Shown one piece after another: positions 52,701-61,017 of a DNA stretch of 64,000 nucleotides. How positions within the stretch are numbered: the first letter of the stretch is position 1; each line of letters begins with the position of its first letter. Origin of the DNA: CAVQBC01 sp963848415 (GTDB taxonomy: Bacteria; Actinomycetota; Thermoleophilia; Solirubrobacterales; Solirubrobacteraceae). The notes below the pieces were generated by a model. That model was not told where the DNA came from. It did not search any database and saw only the letters and a program-made list of their open reading frames with translations. The position numbers and the translations under genes were made by a program. Where the stretch lies: positions 124,001 to 188,000 of the forward strand of contig CAWKDN010000003.1 in assembly GCA_963848415.1 (NCBI GenBank), written 5' to 3'.

Positions 52701-53693
52701 ATGGCGCGCGACTGGACCGACCTCTTCATCACCAACGGCGCCCCCGTCGCCGCGGCGGCGCCCGAGCAGAGCGCCGAGGAGCGCCGCGGCTTCTTCCGCC
52801 GCCTGCGCGAGAACATGCGCAAGACGCGCGAGGCGCTGTCCGCCGAGGTCCAGGCGACGCTGTTCCAGGGCGACCTCGATGAGGAGACCTGGGAGCGGCT
52901 CGAGGAGGCGTTGATCTACGCCGACGTCGGTGCCCGGACGACGGCCGAGGTGGTCGAGAAGCTCGAGCAGGAGGCCGAGGCGGGCTCGGTGACCGGCGGC
53001 GAGCAGCTGACCGAGCGACTCTCCGAGCTGCTGGCCGCGCTCGCCCGCACGGGCGACGACCACATCGACATCCGCCCCGACCCGACGGTGATCCTCGTCG
53101 TCGGGGTCAACGGCACCGGCAAGACGACGACGATCGGCAAGCTCGCCTGGCACCTCCGGCAGACGCTCGGCTGCGACGTGGTGATCGGCGCCGCCGACAC
53201 CTTCCGCGCCGCCGCCGTCGAGCAGCTCGAGCGCTGGGGGGAGCGGGCCGGCGTCGACGTCGTCAAGGGCCTCGAGGGCTCGGACCCCGGAGCGGTGGCC
53301 TTCGACGCGATCGCCCGCGGGCGCGAGCGCGGCGCCGACGTGATCATCATCGACACCGCCGGGCGCCTGCACACCCAGCACGACCTGATGGCCGAGCTGA
53401 CCAAGGTCCGGCGCGTCATCGCCAAGCAGATGCCCGAGGCGCCGCACGAGACGTTGATGACCGTCGACGCGACCACGGGCCAGAACGGCGTCCGCCAAGC
53501 GCGGCTGTTCGGCGAGGCGGCGGGCGTCACCGGCATCGTGCTGACCAAGCTCGACGGCACCGCCAAGGGCGGCATCGCGCTGGCGATCGCCAACGAGCTC
53601 GGGCTGCCGGTGAAGCTGATCGGGATCGGCGAGTCGCTCGAGGACCTGCGGCCGTTCGACGCCGACGACTTCGCCCGCGCGTTGCTGACCTGA
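52701..53693 (+). CDS. ftsY: signal recognition particle receptor FtsY
   Basis: 330 residues. A short N-terminal A region (about 30) replaces the long acidic domain of E. coli FtsY, then the N domain with FFRRLRENMRKTREALSAEV and ADVGARTTAEVVEKLE. The G domain has GVNGTGKTTTIGKLAW, DTFRAAAVEQLERW, DTAGRLHTQ, TKLDGTAKGG and LIGIGESLEDLRPFD. It docks Ffh-ribosome complexes at the membrane. ATG 52701. Confidence 0.96.
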   Translation: MARDWTDLFITNGAPVAAAAPEQSAEERRGFFRRLRENMRKTREALSAEVQATLFQGDLDEETWERLEEALIYADVGARTTAEVVEKLEQEAEAGSVTGGEQLTERLSELLAALARTGDDHIDIRPDPTVILVVGVNGTGKTTTIGKLAWHLRQTLGCDVVIGAADTFRAAAVEQLERWGERAGVDVVKGLEGSDPGAVAFDAIARGRERGADVIIIDTAGRLHTQHDLMAELTKVRRVIAKQMPEAPHETLMTVDATTGQNGVRQARLFGEAAGVTGIVLTKLDGTAKGGIALAIANELGLPVKLIGIGESLEDLRPFDADDFARALLT

Positions 53694-53873
53694 GGCGCCG
53701 ACGCAGGAGGCCGATCGTCCGTGTCGGAGGCCTGCCGGGAGCCCCGCATCGATTGTGGGCCGGATCGGCCCGGTCGCCCCTGGAGAGGGCACCCGCGCCC
53801 GACCGAGAACGCAAACCGGGACCGCCCGCACACGGCGGACGGCCCCGGGATCCTGCGACTGCTCGGGAGCGCC
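53694..53873. other. convergent intergenic region with imperfect GC hairpins
   Basis: 180 bp between the ends of ftsY and the minus-strand repeat protein. It holds GGGCC-GGATC-GGCCC (53757-53771) and a longer imperfect hairpin at 53818-53846 (listed separately). I see no tRNA-like or SRP-RNA-like motif and no convincing ORF. Confidence 0.5.
53818..53846. terminator. imperfect GC-rich hairpin between convergent genes
   Basis: GGGACCGCCCGC (53818-53829) pairs with GCGGACGGCCCC (53835-53846) in 10 of 12 positions around an ACACG loop. Its place, between ftsY and the convergent repeat-protein gene, fits a bidirectional terminator. Confidence 0.45.
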
Positions 53874-55895
53874 TTAGCGGGTCAGCCTGACCCGGGAAAC
53901 GGTCTCCCAGCCGTTGCGATCGCTGTCGCGGGCGACGGACACGATCGTCGCCTTCAGCCCGCCGCGCGGGCCGCGGGCCAGCGCCCGGCGCCCGCGCGCG
54001 TTGATCTTCACGCGCAGCGAGCGGGTGCGGTTGTTGTTGATCTTCAGGCTCGCGCGGCCGACGGTCTTGCCCTTGACCTGCACGAGCGCGAACCCGACGC
54101 AGCGCTTGCCGCGGGTGTCGCACTTGAGCGCGATGCGCACGGAGCCCGAGCCGGCGTCGAAGCGCTTGCCCTGGAGCTTCACCTTCGGGCCGCCGCTGCC
54201 GGCCACGAACTCGCAGTTGCGGGCGCGGTCGCGGCCGTCGATGCGGGCGCGGTCCGTGCCGCTGCCGCAGTCGATGCGGTCCGCGGCGCGGTCCGCCGCG
54301 CGGATGCGGTCGTCGCCGCTGCCGCCGGAGAGCACGTCCTTGCCGTCGGTGCCCTTGATCCGGTCGTCGCCCTCACCGCCGTCGAACGTCGACGCGATCA
54401 GCTTCGCGAGGCCGTTGGCCCCCGTGATGCGGTCGTCGCCGCCGGCGCCGTTGACGCGCAGCTGCTCGGTCGTGCCGATGTCCAGCCCGAACGGGACGAG
54501 GTTCGTGCGGTCGAAGTCCACGCGCGCGCCGTTGGGCTTGACGGTGAACTCGTCACCGTCGGCGGTGGAGCCGTTGACCTCGGTGGTGTCGGTGCCGGCC
54601 TGGCCGTCCATCTTGTCCGTGCCGTCGCCGTTGTTCCACACCATCGTGTCGTTGCCGTCGCCGCCGTCCATCGCGTCGTTGCCGCGGAAGCCGACGAGCC
54701 GGTCGTTGCCGGCGCCGCCGGTCTGGGTATCGGCGCCATCGGTGCCGACCAGCGCGTCGTCCCCGTCCTGGCCGTTCATGGTGGTGACGATCAGCGCCGC
54801 GAGCCCGGCCGCGCCGGTCATCGCGTCGTTGCCGCCGCCGCCGTTGAGGTTGAGCCGCTCGGTCGTGCCGATGTCCAGCCCGAACGGGACGAGGTTCGTG
54901 CGGTCGAACTTCACGCGGGCGCCGTTCGGCACCACCGTGAAGGCGTCGCCATCGGTCCCCGAGCCGTTGACCTCGGTGGTGTCGGCGCCGGCCTGGCCGT
55001 CCATCTTGTCCGTGCCGTCGCCGTTGTTCCACACCATGACGTCGTCGCCGTCGCCGCCGTCCATGGCGTCGTTGCCGCGGAAGCCGACGAGCCGGTCGTT
55101 GCCGGCCCCGCCGGTCTGGGTGTCGGCGCCGTCAGTGCCGTCGAGCGTGTCGTTGCCGTCTTGGCCGTTCATCGTGGTGACGATGAGCGCCGCGAGGCCG
55201 GCCGCGCCGTCCATCGTGTCGTCGCCGCCGCCGCCGTTGAGGTTGAGCCGCTCGGTCGTGCCGATGTCCAGGCCGAACGGCACGAGGTTGACGCGGTCGA
55301 ACTTCACGCGCGCGCCGTTGGGGTTGATGGTGAACGCGTCGCCGGCAGCGTTGGAGCCGTTGACCTCGGCGGCGTCGTTGCCGGCCTGGCCGTCCATCTT
55401 GTCCGTGCCGTCGCCGTTGTTCCAGACGAGCGTGTCGTCACCGTCGCCGCCGTCCATCGTGTCGTTGGCGAGGAAGCCGACGACGCGGTCGTCGCCGGCG
55501 TCGCCGGTCAGCGTGTCGACCAGCCGGCTCCCGGTGACGAGGTCGTTGCCGCCGTTGCCGTGGGCCTCGACGGAGGTCAGCGCCGTGAAGTCGGTCGACG
55601 CGACCGCGCTGAGGTTGATGTCGTTGGCGCCGGGGCCGCCGTTGACCACGATCTTGGTGACGCCATTACAGGGCGCGCCCGGCACGTTGGCGCCGTTGAC
55701 GCTGGCTTGGCCGCCCGCACAGGCGACAGCGATGCCGTCGGACCCGTCGCTCGCGACCGTGAGCGTCCCGGCGGCGAAGGTGGAGGTGACCGCCGCGCTC
55801 GCCGGCGCGGCGACGGCGAGCGGCACGGCGAGTGCCGCGCAGCCGGCCAGCAGTGCCGCGGCGCGCGAGCGCCGGGCGAGGAGGGGGGTGGGCAT
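53874..55895 (-). CDS. secreted Asp/Gly-rich repeat protein with 131-residue modules
   Basis: 673 residues. Signal peptide of about 35 residues (AALLAGCAALAVPLAVAAPASA). Then a small Ig-like or pectin-lyase-like part (to about 115), then modules of 131 residues (157-287, 288-418, and a partial third), each with VWNNGDGTDKMDGQAG, EVNGS, NPNGARVKFDR, NLVPFGLDIGTTERLNLNGG and GGxGND calcium-roll repeats. A C-terminal domain of about 110 residues is rich in Lys/Arg (KCDTRGKRCVGFALVQVKGK). Strong ribosome site AAAGGAG 11 nt before ATG 55895, unlike most first genes here. Likely a wall-associated surface protein; not seen in the conserved ftsY-ffh order elsewhere. Confidence 0.85.
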   Translation of the reverse strand: MPTPLLARRSRAAALLAGCAALAVPLAVAAPASAAVTSTFAAGTLTVASDGSDGIAVACAGGQASVNGANVPGAPCNGVTKIVVNGGPGANDINLSAVASTDFTALTSVEAHGNGGNDLVTGSRLVDTLTGDAGDDRVVGFLANDTMDGGDGDDTLVWNNGDGTDKMDGQAGNDAAEVNGSNAAGDAFTINPNGARVKFDRVNLVPFGLDIGTTERLNLNGGGGDDTMDGAAGLAALIVTTMNGQDGNDTLDGTDGADTQTGGAGNDRLVGFRGNDAMDGGDGDDVMVWNNGDGTDKMDGQAGADTTEVNGSGTDGDAFTVVPNGARVKFDRTNLVPFGLDIGTTERLNLNGGGGNDAMTGAAGLAALIVTTMNGQDGDDALVGTDGADTQTGGAGNDRLVGFRGNDAMDGGDGNDTMVWNNGDGTDKMDGQAGTDTTEVNGSTADGDEFTVKPNGARVDFDRTNLVPFGLDIGTTEQLRVNGAGGDDRITGANGLAKLIASTFDGGEGDDRIKGTDGKDVLSGGSGDDRIRAADRAADRIDCGSGTDRARIDGRDRARNCEFVAGSGGPKVKLQGKRFDAGSGSVRIALKCDTRGKRCVGFALVQVKGKTVGRASLKINNNRTRSLRVKINARGRRALARGPRGGLKATIVSVARDSDRNGWETVSRVRLTR
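54400..55427 (-). repeat. 393-bp tandem coding repeats
   Basis: Copies at 55427-55035, 55034-54642 and a partial one to about 54400, measured from the shared VWNN codons (Val at 55427, 55034 and 54641). Long stretches are identical at DNA level, so copy number may change by recombination and may be mis-assembled. Confidence 0.85.
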
Positions 55896-55999
55896 GGAGA
55901 TGCAGGCTCCTTTCGAGGGACCGATTTCCCCTGCGGAGACGGCCATCGGCGCCGATCTATTCCGGCGCGGCGCGACCCGGTCGCAATCCGGCCGAGCGG

Positions 56000-56005
56000 T
56001 ACCCT
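56000..56005 (+). promoter_or_regulatory. -10 element for nfeD
   Basis: TACCCT, 6 nt before the nfeD ATG at 56012; leaderless spacing. Confidence 0.4.
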
Positions 56006-56011
56006 CGGTGC

Positions 56012-56437
56012 ATGGAGCAATGGGTCGTCTGGCTGATCATCGCGGCGGTCCTCGGCATCGGCGAGGTGCTCACGACCAGCTTCTTCCTCGCCCCGTTCGC
56101 CGGCGGCGCGCTGATCGCCGCGGCGCTCAGCGCCATCGGCGCCGGCACCGTGATCAGCCTCGCGGGCTTCCTGGTCGTCTCGCTCGTGCTGCTCGCCGCC
56201 CTGCGGCCGATCGCGCGGCGCCACCTGCGCAGCCCCGGCCAGCTGCGCACCGGCACCGCCGCCCTGGTGGGCCGGTCAGCGACGGTGGTCGAGCGGATCG
56301 CGCAGGACGCGGGCTCCGTCCGCCTGGAGGGCGAGGTCTGGACGGCTCGCCCCTATGACGAGGACGCGGTGTTCGAGGTCGGGACGCGCGTCGAAGTGCT
56401 CGAGATCCGGGGCGCGACCGCGCTCGTGAGCGAATGA
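56012..56437 (+). CDS. nfeD: NfeD-like membrane protein
   Basis: 141 residues, the short form lacking the ClpP-like protease domain. Three membrane helices in the first 75 residues (VVWLIIAAVLGIGEVLTTSF, AALSAIGAGTVISLAGFLVV), then a C-terminal OB-fold domain of about 60 residues (GTAALVGRSATVVERIAQDA, GEVWTARPYDE, VEVLEIRGATALV). NfeD proteins work with SPFH-family scaffold proteins in membrane microdomains; such a protein is encoded next, 16 bp away. ATG 56012. Confidence 0.92.
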   Translation: MEQWVVWLIIAAVLGIGEVLTTSFFLAPFAGGALIAAALSAIGAGTVISLAGFLVVSLVLLAALRPIARRHLRSPGQLRTGTAALVGRSATVVERIAQDAGSVRLEGEVWTARPYDEDAVFEVGTRVEVLEIRGATALVSE

Positions 56438-56453
56438 AGGGAGCGCTGAGGCC

Positions 56454-57614
56454 ATGACCGCCGGAGTGATCGCACTAGTCGTGTTGGCCGTGTTCGTGCT
56501 CGTCGTCGCCGCGATGGGCGTGCGGATCGTCCCGCAGGCGCGCGCGGGGATCGTCGAGCGCCTCGGGCGCTACACGCGCACGCTCGACCCCGGGCTGACC
56601 CTGATCGTGCCGTTCATCGACCGCGTCAAGCCGCTGATCGACCTGCGCGAGCAGGTCGTCTCCTTCCCGCCCCAGCCCGTGATCACCGAGGACAACCTGG
56701 TCGTCGGGATCGACACCGTCATCTACTTCACGGTCACCGACGCCAAGGCGGCGACCTACGAGGTCGCCAACCCGCTGCAGGCGATCGAGCAGCTGACCGT
56801 GACCACGCTGCGCAACGTCATCGGCGGCCTGACCCTGGAGCAGACGCTCACGAGCCGCGACCAGATCAACTCCCAGCTGCGCGCCGTCCTGGACGAGGCG
56901 ACCGGACGCTGGGGGATTCGCGTCAACCGCGTCGAGCTCAAGTCCGTCGACCCGCCGCGCACGGTCCAGGAGGCGATGGAGAAGCAGATGCGCGCCGAGC
57001 GCGACCGCCGCGCGACGATCCTCACCGCCGAGGGCGTCAAGCAGTCCCAGATCCTCACCGCCGAGGGCGAGAAGCAGGCGGCCGTCCTGAAGGCCGAGGG
57101 CGCCCGCACGGCCGCCATCCTGCGGGCCGAGGGCGAGTCCAAGGCGATCGAGACGGTCTTCCGGGCCATCCACGAGGGCGAGCCCGACCAGGAGCTCCTC
57201 TCCTACCAGTACCTGCAGATGCTCCCGCAGCTCGCGCAGGGCGAGGCCAACAAGATCTTCGTCATCCCGTCGGAGTTCTCGACCGCTCTGGCCAACCTGG
57301 GCGGCACGCTGTCGGGCGCCGTGCGCTCCGCGCAGGACGGCCCGCCCAGGAAGGGCCGGCCCCGGTCCGAGGGCGGCGACGAGATCGACGCCCGGGCGGC
57401 CGCCGACGCCGAGGCGGCCGCGCAGGCCGCTCGCGAGGCCGAGGAGGAGGCCAAGGGCGCGGCGCATCCCGAACGTCCCATGCCCGTCGCGCTCGGCCGG
57501 GGCCGGCAGGAGCTCGCACAGGGCGAGCCTGCGCGGGCCACCGAGCCCGCTCCGCCGGCCGAGGAGCCGGCGCCGTCGACCGACGGCCCCGCAGCGCCGT
57601 CGCCGGGGCCGTGA
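56454..57614 (+). CDS. SPFH/Band 7 (slipin/stomatin-like) protein
   Basis: 386 residues. N-terminal membrane helix (about 4-25), then the Band 7 domain: VPQARAGIVERLGRYTRTLD, GLTLIVPFIDRVKPLIDLRE, VITEDNLVVGIDTVIYFTVT, TLRNVIGGLTLEQTLTSRDQ and WGIRVNRVELKSVDPPRTVQ. A helical stretch of repeated ILTAEGxKQ units follows, then an acidic Ala/Glu/Pro tail of about 100 residues. Expected to form oligomeric rings at the membrane and to act with NfeD. ATG 56454. Confidence 0.93.
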   Translation: MTAGVIALVVLAVFVLVVAAMGVRIVPQARAGIVERLGRYTRTLDPGLTLIVPFIDRVKPLIDLREQVVSFPPQPVITEDNLVVGIDTVIYFTVTDAKAATYEVANPLQAIEQLTVTTLRNVIGGLTLEQTLTSRDQINSQLRAVLDEATGRWGIRVNRVELKSVDPPRTVQEAMEKQMRAERDRRATILTAEGVKQSQILTAEGEKQAAVLKAEGARTAAILRAEGESKAIETVFRAIHEGEPDQELLSYQYLQMLPQLAQGEANKIFVIPSEFSTALANLGGTLSGAVRSAQDGPPRKGRPRSEGGDEIDARAAADAEAAAQAAREAEEEAKGAAHPERPMPVALGRGRQELAQGEPARATEPAPPAEEPAPSTDGPAAPSPGP

Positions 57615-57671
57615 GCGGCGCCTAGGATCCCTGAAGAACAGGCCGGCCCGACCGACGGCGGGGTGGGTCGA

Positions 57672-57737
57672 GCCGGGCGCCGCACGAATCCCGAAGGGAA
57701 TACCGAGGTATTTCCGAGGGTTCGGGTGGGATCCGGC
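57672..57737 (+). other. structured element upstream of ffh
   Basis: Three nested pairings: GCCGG/CCGGC (57672-57676 with 57733-57737), CGAATCC/GGGTTCG (57685-57691 with 57718-57724, one G-U) and GGAATAC/GTATTTCC (57697-57703 with 57708-57715, one bulged T) around a CGAG loop. It lies in the 186-bp gap between the Band 7 gene and ffh. It does not carry the conserved SRP RNA tetraloop region. It could be a leader RNA, a terminator or a protein site. Confidence 0.45.
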
Positions 57738-57786
57738 GACGTGTCCACGCCGGCGTCGGGCGCGGCGGACTTCTTCAGGGGTCGCC

Positions 57787-57792
57787 TAGAGT
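57787..57792 (+). promoter_or_regulatory. -10 element for ffh
   Basis: TAGAGT, 8 nt before the ffh GTG at 57801. Confidence 0.35.
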
Positions 57793-57800
57793 GTGAGGGA

Positions 57801-59132
57801 GTGTTCGACTCCCTTTCAGAGAAGCTCCAGGGCGCGCTCAGCGGCGTCCGCCAGCGCGGCGCGCTGACCGACGCGGACATCGACGCGGCCATGCGCGAGA
57901 TCCGCCTGGCGCTGCTGGAGGCCGACGTCAACTTCAAGGTCGTGAAGTCCTTCACCAAGGCGGTGAAGGAGCGCTGCCAGGGCGCCGAGGTCCAGAAGCA
58001 GCTCAACCCCGGCCAGCAGGTGGTCAAGATCGTCGACGACGAGCTGACCCAGCTGATGGGCGGCGCGTCGGCCGGGCTGGCCTTCGCCTCGCGCCCGCCG
58101 ACCGTGATCCTGATGGCCGGCCTGCAGGGCTCGGGCAAGACGACGGCCACGGGCAAGCTCGCCCGCTACCTGCGCACCGACCGCGGCTCCTCGGTGGCCG
58201 TGGCGGCGTGCGACGTCTACCGCCCCGCGGCGGTCGAGCAGCTCATCAAGGTCGGCACCCAGGCCGGCGCGACGGTCTACGAGCAGGGCACGGACCGGAG
58301 CCCGGTCGAGATCGCCCGCTGGGCGCTCGACCAGGCCAAGCGCGACGGCAAGGACGTCCTCATCGTCGACACCAGCGGGCGCCTGCACGTCGACCAGGAG
58401 CTGATGCAGGAGCTGGCCGACATCAAGAAGGCGATCCGGCCGCAGACGGTGCTGCTCGTGGTCGACGCGATGACCGGCCAGGACGCGGTCAACGTCGCCG
58501 AGCAGTTCGCCGACGTCGCGGACTTCGACGGCGTGATCCTCTCCAAGCTCGACGGCGACGCCCGCGGCGGCGCGGCGCTGTCGGTCAAAGCGGTCACCGG
58601 CAAGCCGATCATGTTCGCCTCCACCGGCGAGAAGCTCGGCGACTTCGAGCGCTTCCACCCGGATCGCATGGCCCAGCGGATCCTCGGCATGGGCGACGTG
58701 CTGTCGTTCATCGAGAAGGCCGAGCAGTCCACCGACGAGGACGAGGCGCGCGAGCTCGAGCGCAAGCTGCGCAAGAACCAGTTCACCCTCGAGGACTTCC
58801 TCGACCAGCTCAAGAAGATCCGCAAGATGGGCCCGCTGACCTCGCTGCTGGGGATGATCCCGGGGCTCGCCGGCCACCAGCTCTCCAAGATGTCGGTCGA
58901 CGAGCGCGAGTTCGACCGCATCGAGGCGATCATCCTCTCGATGACGCCCTACGAGCGCCGCCACCCGGAGGCCATCAAGGGCTCCCGGCGCCTGCGGATC
59001 GCGAAGGGGTCGGGCACGAGCGTCCAGCAGGTCAACCAGCTCGTCAAGCAGTTCGGCGAGATGCGCCGGATGATGAAGGGGCTGCAGGCGGGCAAGATGC
59101 CGGATCTCTCCGCCCTGACACGCGGCCGCTGA
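57801..59132 (+). CDS. ffh: signal recognition particle protein Ffh
   Basis: 443 residues. N domain (MFDSLSEKLQGALSGVRQRG, IRLALLEADVNFKVVKSF), G domain with GLQGSGKTTATGKLAR (107-122), DVYRPAAVEQL, DTSGRLHVD and SKLDGDARGG, then the Met-rich M domain (KIRKMGPLTSLLGMIPGLAG, RIEAIILSMTPYERRHPEAI, GEMRRMMKGLQAGKMP) that binds signal peptides and SRP RNA. Cytosolic partner of FtsY. GTG at 57801 gives the normal start; an in-frame ORF reaches back to 57663 but its codons are not conserved. First gene before rpsP. Confidence 0.95.
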   Translation: MFDSLSEKLQGALSGVRQRGALTDADIDAAMREIRLALLEADVNFKVVKSFTKAVKERCQGAEVQKQLNPGQQVVKIVDDELTQLMGGASAGLAFASRPPTVILMAGLQGSGKTTATGKLARYLRTDRGSSVAVAACDVYRPAAVEQLIKVGTQAGATVYEQGTDRSPVEIARWALDQAKRDGKDVLIVDTSGRLHVDQELMQELADIKKAIRPQTVLLVVDAMTGQDAVNVAEQFADVADFDGVILSKLDGDARGGAALSVKAVTGKPIMFASTGEKLGDFERFHPDRMAQRILGMGDVLSFIEKAEQSTDEDEARELERKLRKNQFTLEDFLDQLKKIRKMGPLTSLLGMIPGLAGHQLSKMSVDEREFDRIEAIILSMTPYERRHPEAIKGSRRLRIAKGSGTSVQQVNQLVKQFGEMRRMMKGLQAGKMPDLSALTRGR

Positions 59133-59304
59133 CCTGCGGCCGGGGACCTGGAGCGTTCCCGTCCGCGATCGGCGCCACGCCCGGCGGGTGGCCGTGCGGA
59201 GCACTGTCCACCCAGCCGTTCGCGGCGGTCTCACGAACGGGCGACGCCCCAGGACCCCGCCCGGCCGCCGCAGCAGGCGCACCCCGCTATCCTCGTGCGC
59301 CGTT
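59133..59304. other. intergenic region between ffh and rpsP
   Basis: 172 bp with no plausible gene. It contains an inverted repeat CCGTTCG (59216-59222) and CGAACGG (59234-59240), 11 bp apart, upstream of the rpsP -10 element. It could be a leader or operator for the ribosomal operon; nothing firmer is visible. Confidence 0.4.
59288..59293 (+). promoter_or_regulatory. -10 element for rpsP operon
   Basis: TATCCT, 11 nt before the rpsP ATG at 59305; same hexamer and spacing as before the DUF2304/GT2 gene. Confidence 0.45.
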
Positions 59305-59559
59305 ATGTCCGTCAGCATGAGACTCACCCGCGTCGGCGGGCGCAAGGATGCCCAGTGGCGCGTGGTCGTCGCCGACCGGCGCTCGCCCCGGGACGGCCGC
59401 TTCATCGAGACGATCGGTCGCTACAACCCGCAGACCGATCCCTCGACCATCGTGCTCGACGAGGAGCGGGTCCGCTTGTGGCTCGACCGCGGGGCGCAAC
59501 CGTCAGAGACCGTCCAGAAGCTCCTCAAGACGCAGGGCATCCGGCCGACCAGCGGCTAG
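59305..59559 (+). CDS. rpsP: 30S ribosomal protein S16
   Basis: 84 residues. SMRLTRVGGRKDAQWRVVVA, RDGRFIETIGRYNP and VRLWLDRGAQPSETVQKLL are standard S16. ATG 59305 (MSVSMRLTR) fits the family N-terminus MxVxIRL; a second ATG at 59317 would remove four residues. First gene of rpsP-khpA-rimM-trmD-rplS. Confidence 0.95.
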   Translation: MSVSMRLTRVGGRKDAQWRVVVADRRSPRDGRFIETIGRYNPQTDPSTIVLDEERVRLWLDRGAQPSETVQKLLKTQGIRPTSG

Positions 59560-59568
59560 GGTCGCTGC

Positions 59569-59802
59569 GTGCGCGAGCTCCTCGAGTACCTGGCGCGGGC
59601 CCTCGTGGACGCGCCCGAACAGGTGTCGGTCGAGGCCTTCGAGGAGGACGACGGCACGCTCGTGCTCGAGCTCTCGGTCGCCGACGATGACTACGGCAAG
59701 GTCATCGGGCGCGGGGGACGCACCGCGCAGGCGCTCCGCACCGTCGTCAAGGCCGCCGCGGTCAAGGACAACCGCCGCGTCCTCCTCGACATCGTCGAGT
59801 GA
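59569..59802 (+). CDS. khpA: KH-domain RNA-binding protein KhpA
   Basis: 77 residues, a single KH domain with the GxxG loop in VIGRGGRTAQALRTVVKAAA and the start RELLEYLARALVDAPEQVSV. KhpA (YlqC) binds RNA with KhpB and affects cell-wall elongation in other bacteria. GTG start at 59569, 9 bp after rpsP; the order rpsP-khpA-rimM is common. Confidence 0.93.
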   Translation: MRELLEYLARALVDAPEQVSVEAFEEDDGTLVLELSVADDDYGKVIGRGGRTAQALRTVVKAAAVKDNRRVLLDIVE

Positions 59803-59818
59803 CACCGCCGCCGGCGCG

Positions 59819-60274
59819 GTGGAGGCCGGCCGCATCGGCCGCCCGCACGGTCTCGACGGCTCCTTCTACGTGACCCGCCCCGACCCGCGGCTGCTCGAGC
59901 GCGGGCGCACGCTCGGTGTCGCCGGACGGCCGCGCACCGTCGAGCGGCGCTCTGGCACCGACGCCAAGCCGATCCTGCGGCTCGCCGGCGTCGCCGGGCG
60001 CGAGGCGATCGAGGCGCTGCGGGGCGAGCCGCTGTGGGTGGACGCGGCCGAGCTCCCCGCGCTCGAGCCGGGCGAGTACTGGGCCCACGAGCTCGAGGGC
60101 TGCACCGTGGTCGACGGCGAGGACACAGTCGGCGTGGTGACGCGCATGGTCGCGCTGCCGTCGTGCGAGGCGCTCGAGGTCGGCGAGCTGCTGATCCCGC
60201 TCGTGCGCGACGCGATCCGCTCGATCGACGTCGAGGCGCGGCGGATCGACGTCGACCGGAGCTTCCTGGCGTGA
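59819..60274 (+). CDS. rimM: ribosome maturation factor RimM
   Basis: 151 residues, slightly short. VEAGRIGRPHGLDGSFYVTR is the family start, with the first barrel; the PRC-barrel half begins EYWAHELEGCTVVDGEDTVG and ends LLIPLVRDAIRSIDVEARRI. It helps assemble the 30S head with S19. The only usable start in frame is GTG 59819. The stop overlaps trmD (GTGAGG). Confidence 0.92.
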   Translation: MEAGRIGRPHGLDGSFYVTRPDPRLLERGRTLGVAGRPRTVERRSGTDAKPILRLAGVAGREAIEALRGEPLWVDAAELPALEPGEYWAHELEGCTVVDGEDTVGVVTRMVALPSCEALEVGELLIPLVRDAIRSIDVEARRIDVDRSFLA

Positions 60275-60963
60275 GGATCGACGTCTTCACCCTCTTCCCG
60301 CAATGGTTCGACTGGTTCCGCGGCCAGCGCCACGTCGCCAACGCGCTGGCGCTTGGTCACGCGCTGGAGTGCGTCGACTACCGCCCCACGACGCCCCTGA
60401 GCGCGGGCCAGGTCGACGACACCCCGTTCGGCGGCGGCGCCGGGATGGTGCTGCGCGTCGACGTCGTCGAGGCTGCGCTGCGCGCGCGCTACGGCGCCGA
60501 CCCGGTGCAGGTCGCGACGAACCGGCGGGTGATCGCCCTGACCCCGGGCGGGCGGCTGCTCGACGACGCGCTCGTCGCCGAGCTCGCGCGCGAGGACGAG
60601 CTGACCCTGCTCTGCGGCCGTTACGAGGGATTCGACGAGCGGATCGTCGAGCACTTCTGCAGCGAGGAGCTCTCGATCGGCCGCTACGTGCTGGCCGGCG
60701 GCGAGCTGGCTGCGATGGTCGTCTGCGACGCGGTCCTGCGCCGCCTGCCGGGCGCGCTGGGCAAGGACGCTTCTGCTCTGGAGGAGTCCTTCAGCCCGGC
60801 GCTCGAGGGCGGCCCGGAGTACCCGCACTACACGCGCCCGGCGGCCTGGCGCGGCTGGGAAGTGCCCGAGGTGCTGCTCAGCGGCCACCACGCCCGCGTC
60901 GCGCAATGGCGCCTGCAGCAGAGCCGGGACCGGGCCGGGCGCTCCGGGCGTCCGCTACCATGA
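60271..60963 (+). CDS. trmD: tRNA (guanine-37-N1)-methyltransferase
   Basis: 230 residues. RIDVFTLFPQWFDWFRGQ, DDTPFGGGAGMVLR, the SPOUT trefoil-knot region LLCGRYEGFDERIVEHFCSE, SIGRYVLAGGELAAMV and PHYTRPAAWRGWEVPEVLLS are all in place. It methylates G37 of tRNAs to prevent frameshifting. GTG at 60271 overlaps rimM by 4 bp. Confidence 0.95.
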   Translation: MRIDVFTLFPQWFDWFRGQRHVANALALGHALECVDYRPTTPLSAGQVDDTPFGGGAGMVLRVDVVEAALRARYGADPVQVATNRRVIALTPGGRLLDDALVAELAREDELTLLCGRYEGFDERIVEHFCSEELSIGRYVLAGGELAAMVVCDAVLRRLPGALGKDASALEESFSPALEGGPEYPHYTRPAAWRGWEVPEVLLSGHHARVAQWRLQQSRDRAGRSGRPLP

Positions 60964-61017
60964 CCGATCCCGCGCTCGCCCTCCGTCCCTGTCACGGCGT
61001 CGCGGTTTTTTCTCGCC
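60964..61017. other. short gap before rplS with a T6 run
   Basis: 54 bp. T6 at 61006-61011, 6 nt before the rplS ATG, stands out in this GC-rich DNA. No hairpin directly precedes it, so it is not a standard terminator; it could be part of a ribosome-loading or promoter region. Confidence 0.3.

Noticed and set aside
57640..57745. SRP (4.5S-like) RNA gene next to ffh
   Set aside because: The conserved domain IV sequence around the GGAA tetraloop is absent; only generic stems are seen, so it is listed as an unexplained structure.
61000..61017. Intrinsic terminator with T6 before rplS
   Set aside because: No stable hairpin directly precedes the T run, and a terminator here would cut off rplS 6 nt before its start codon.
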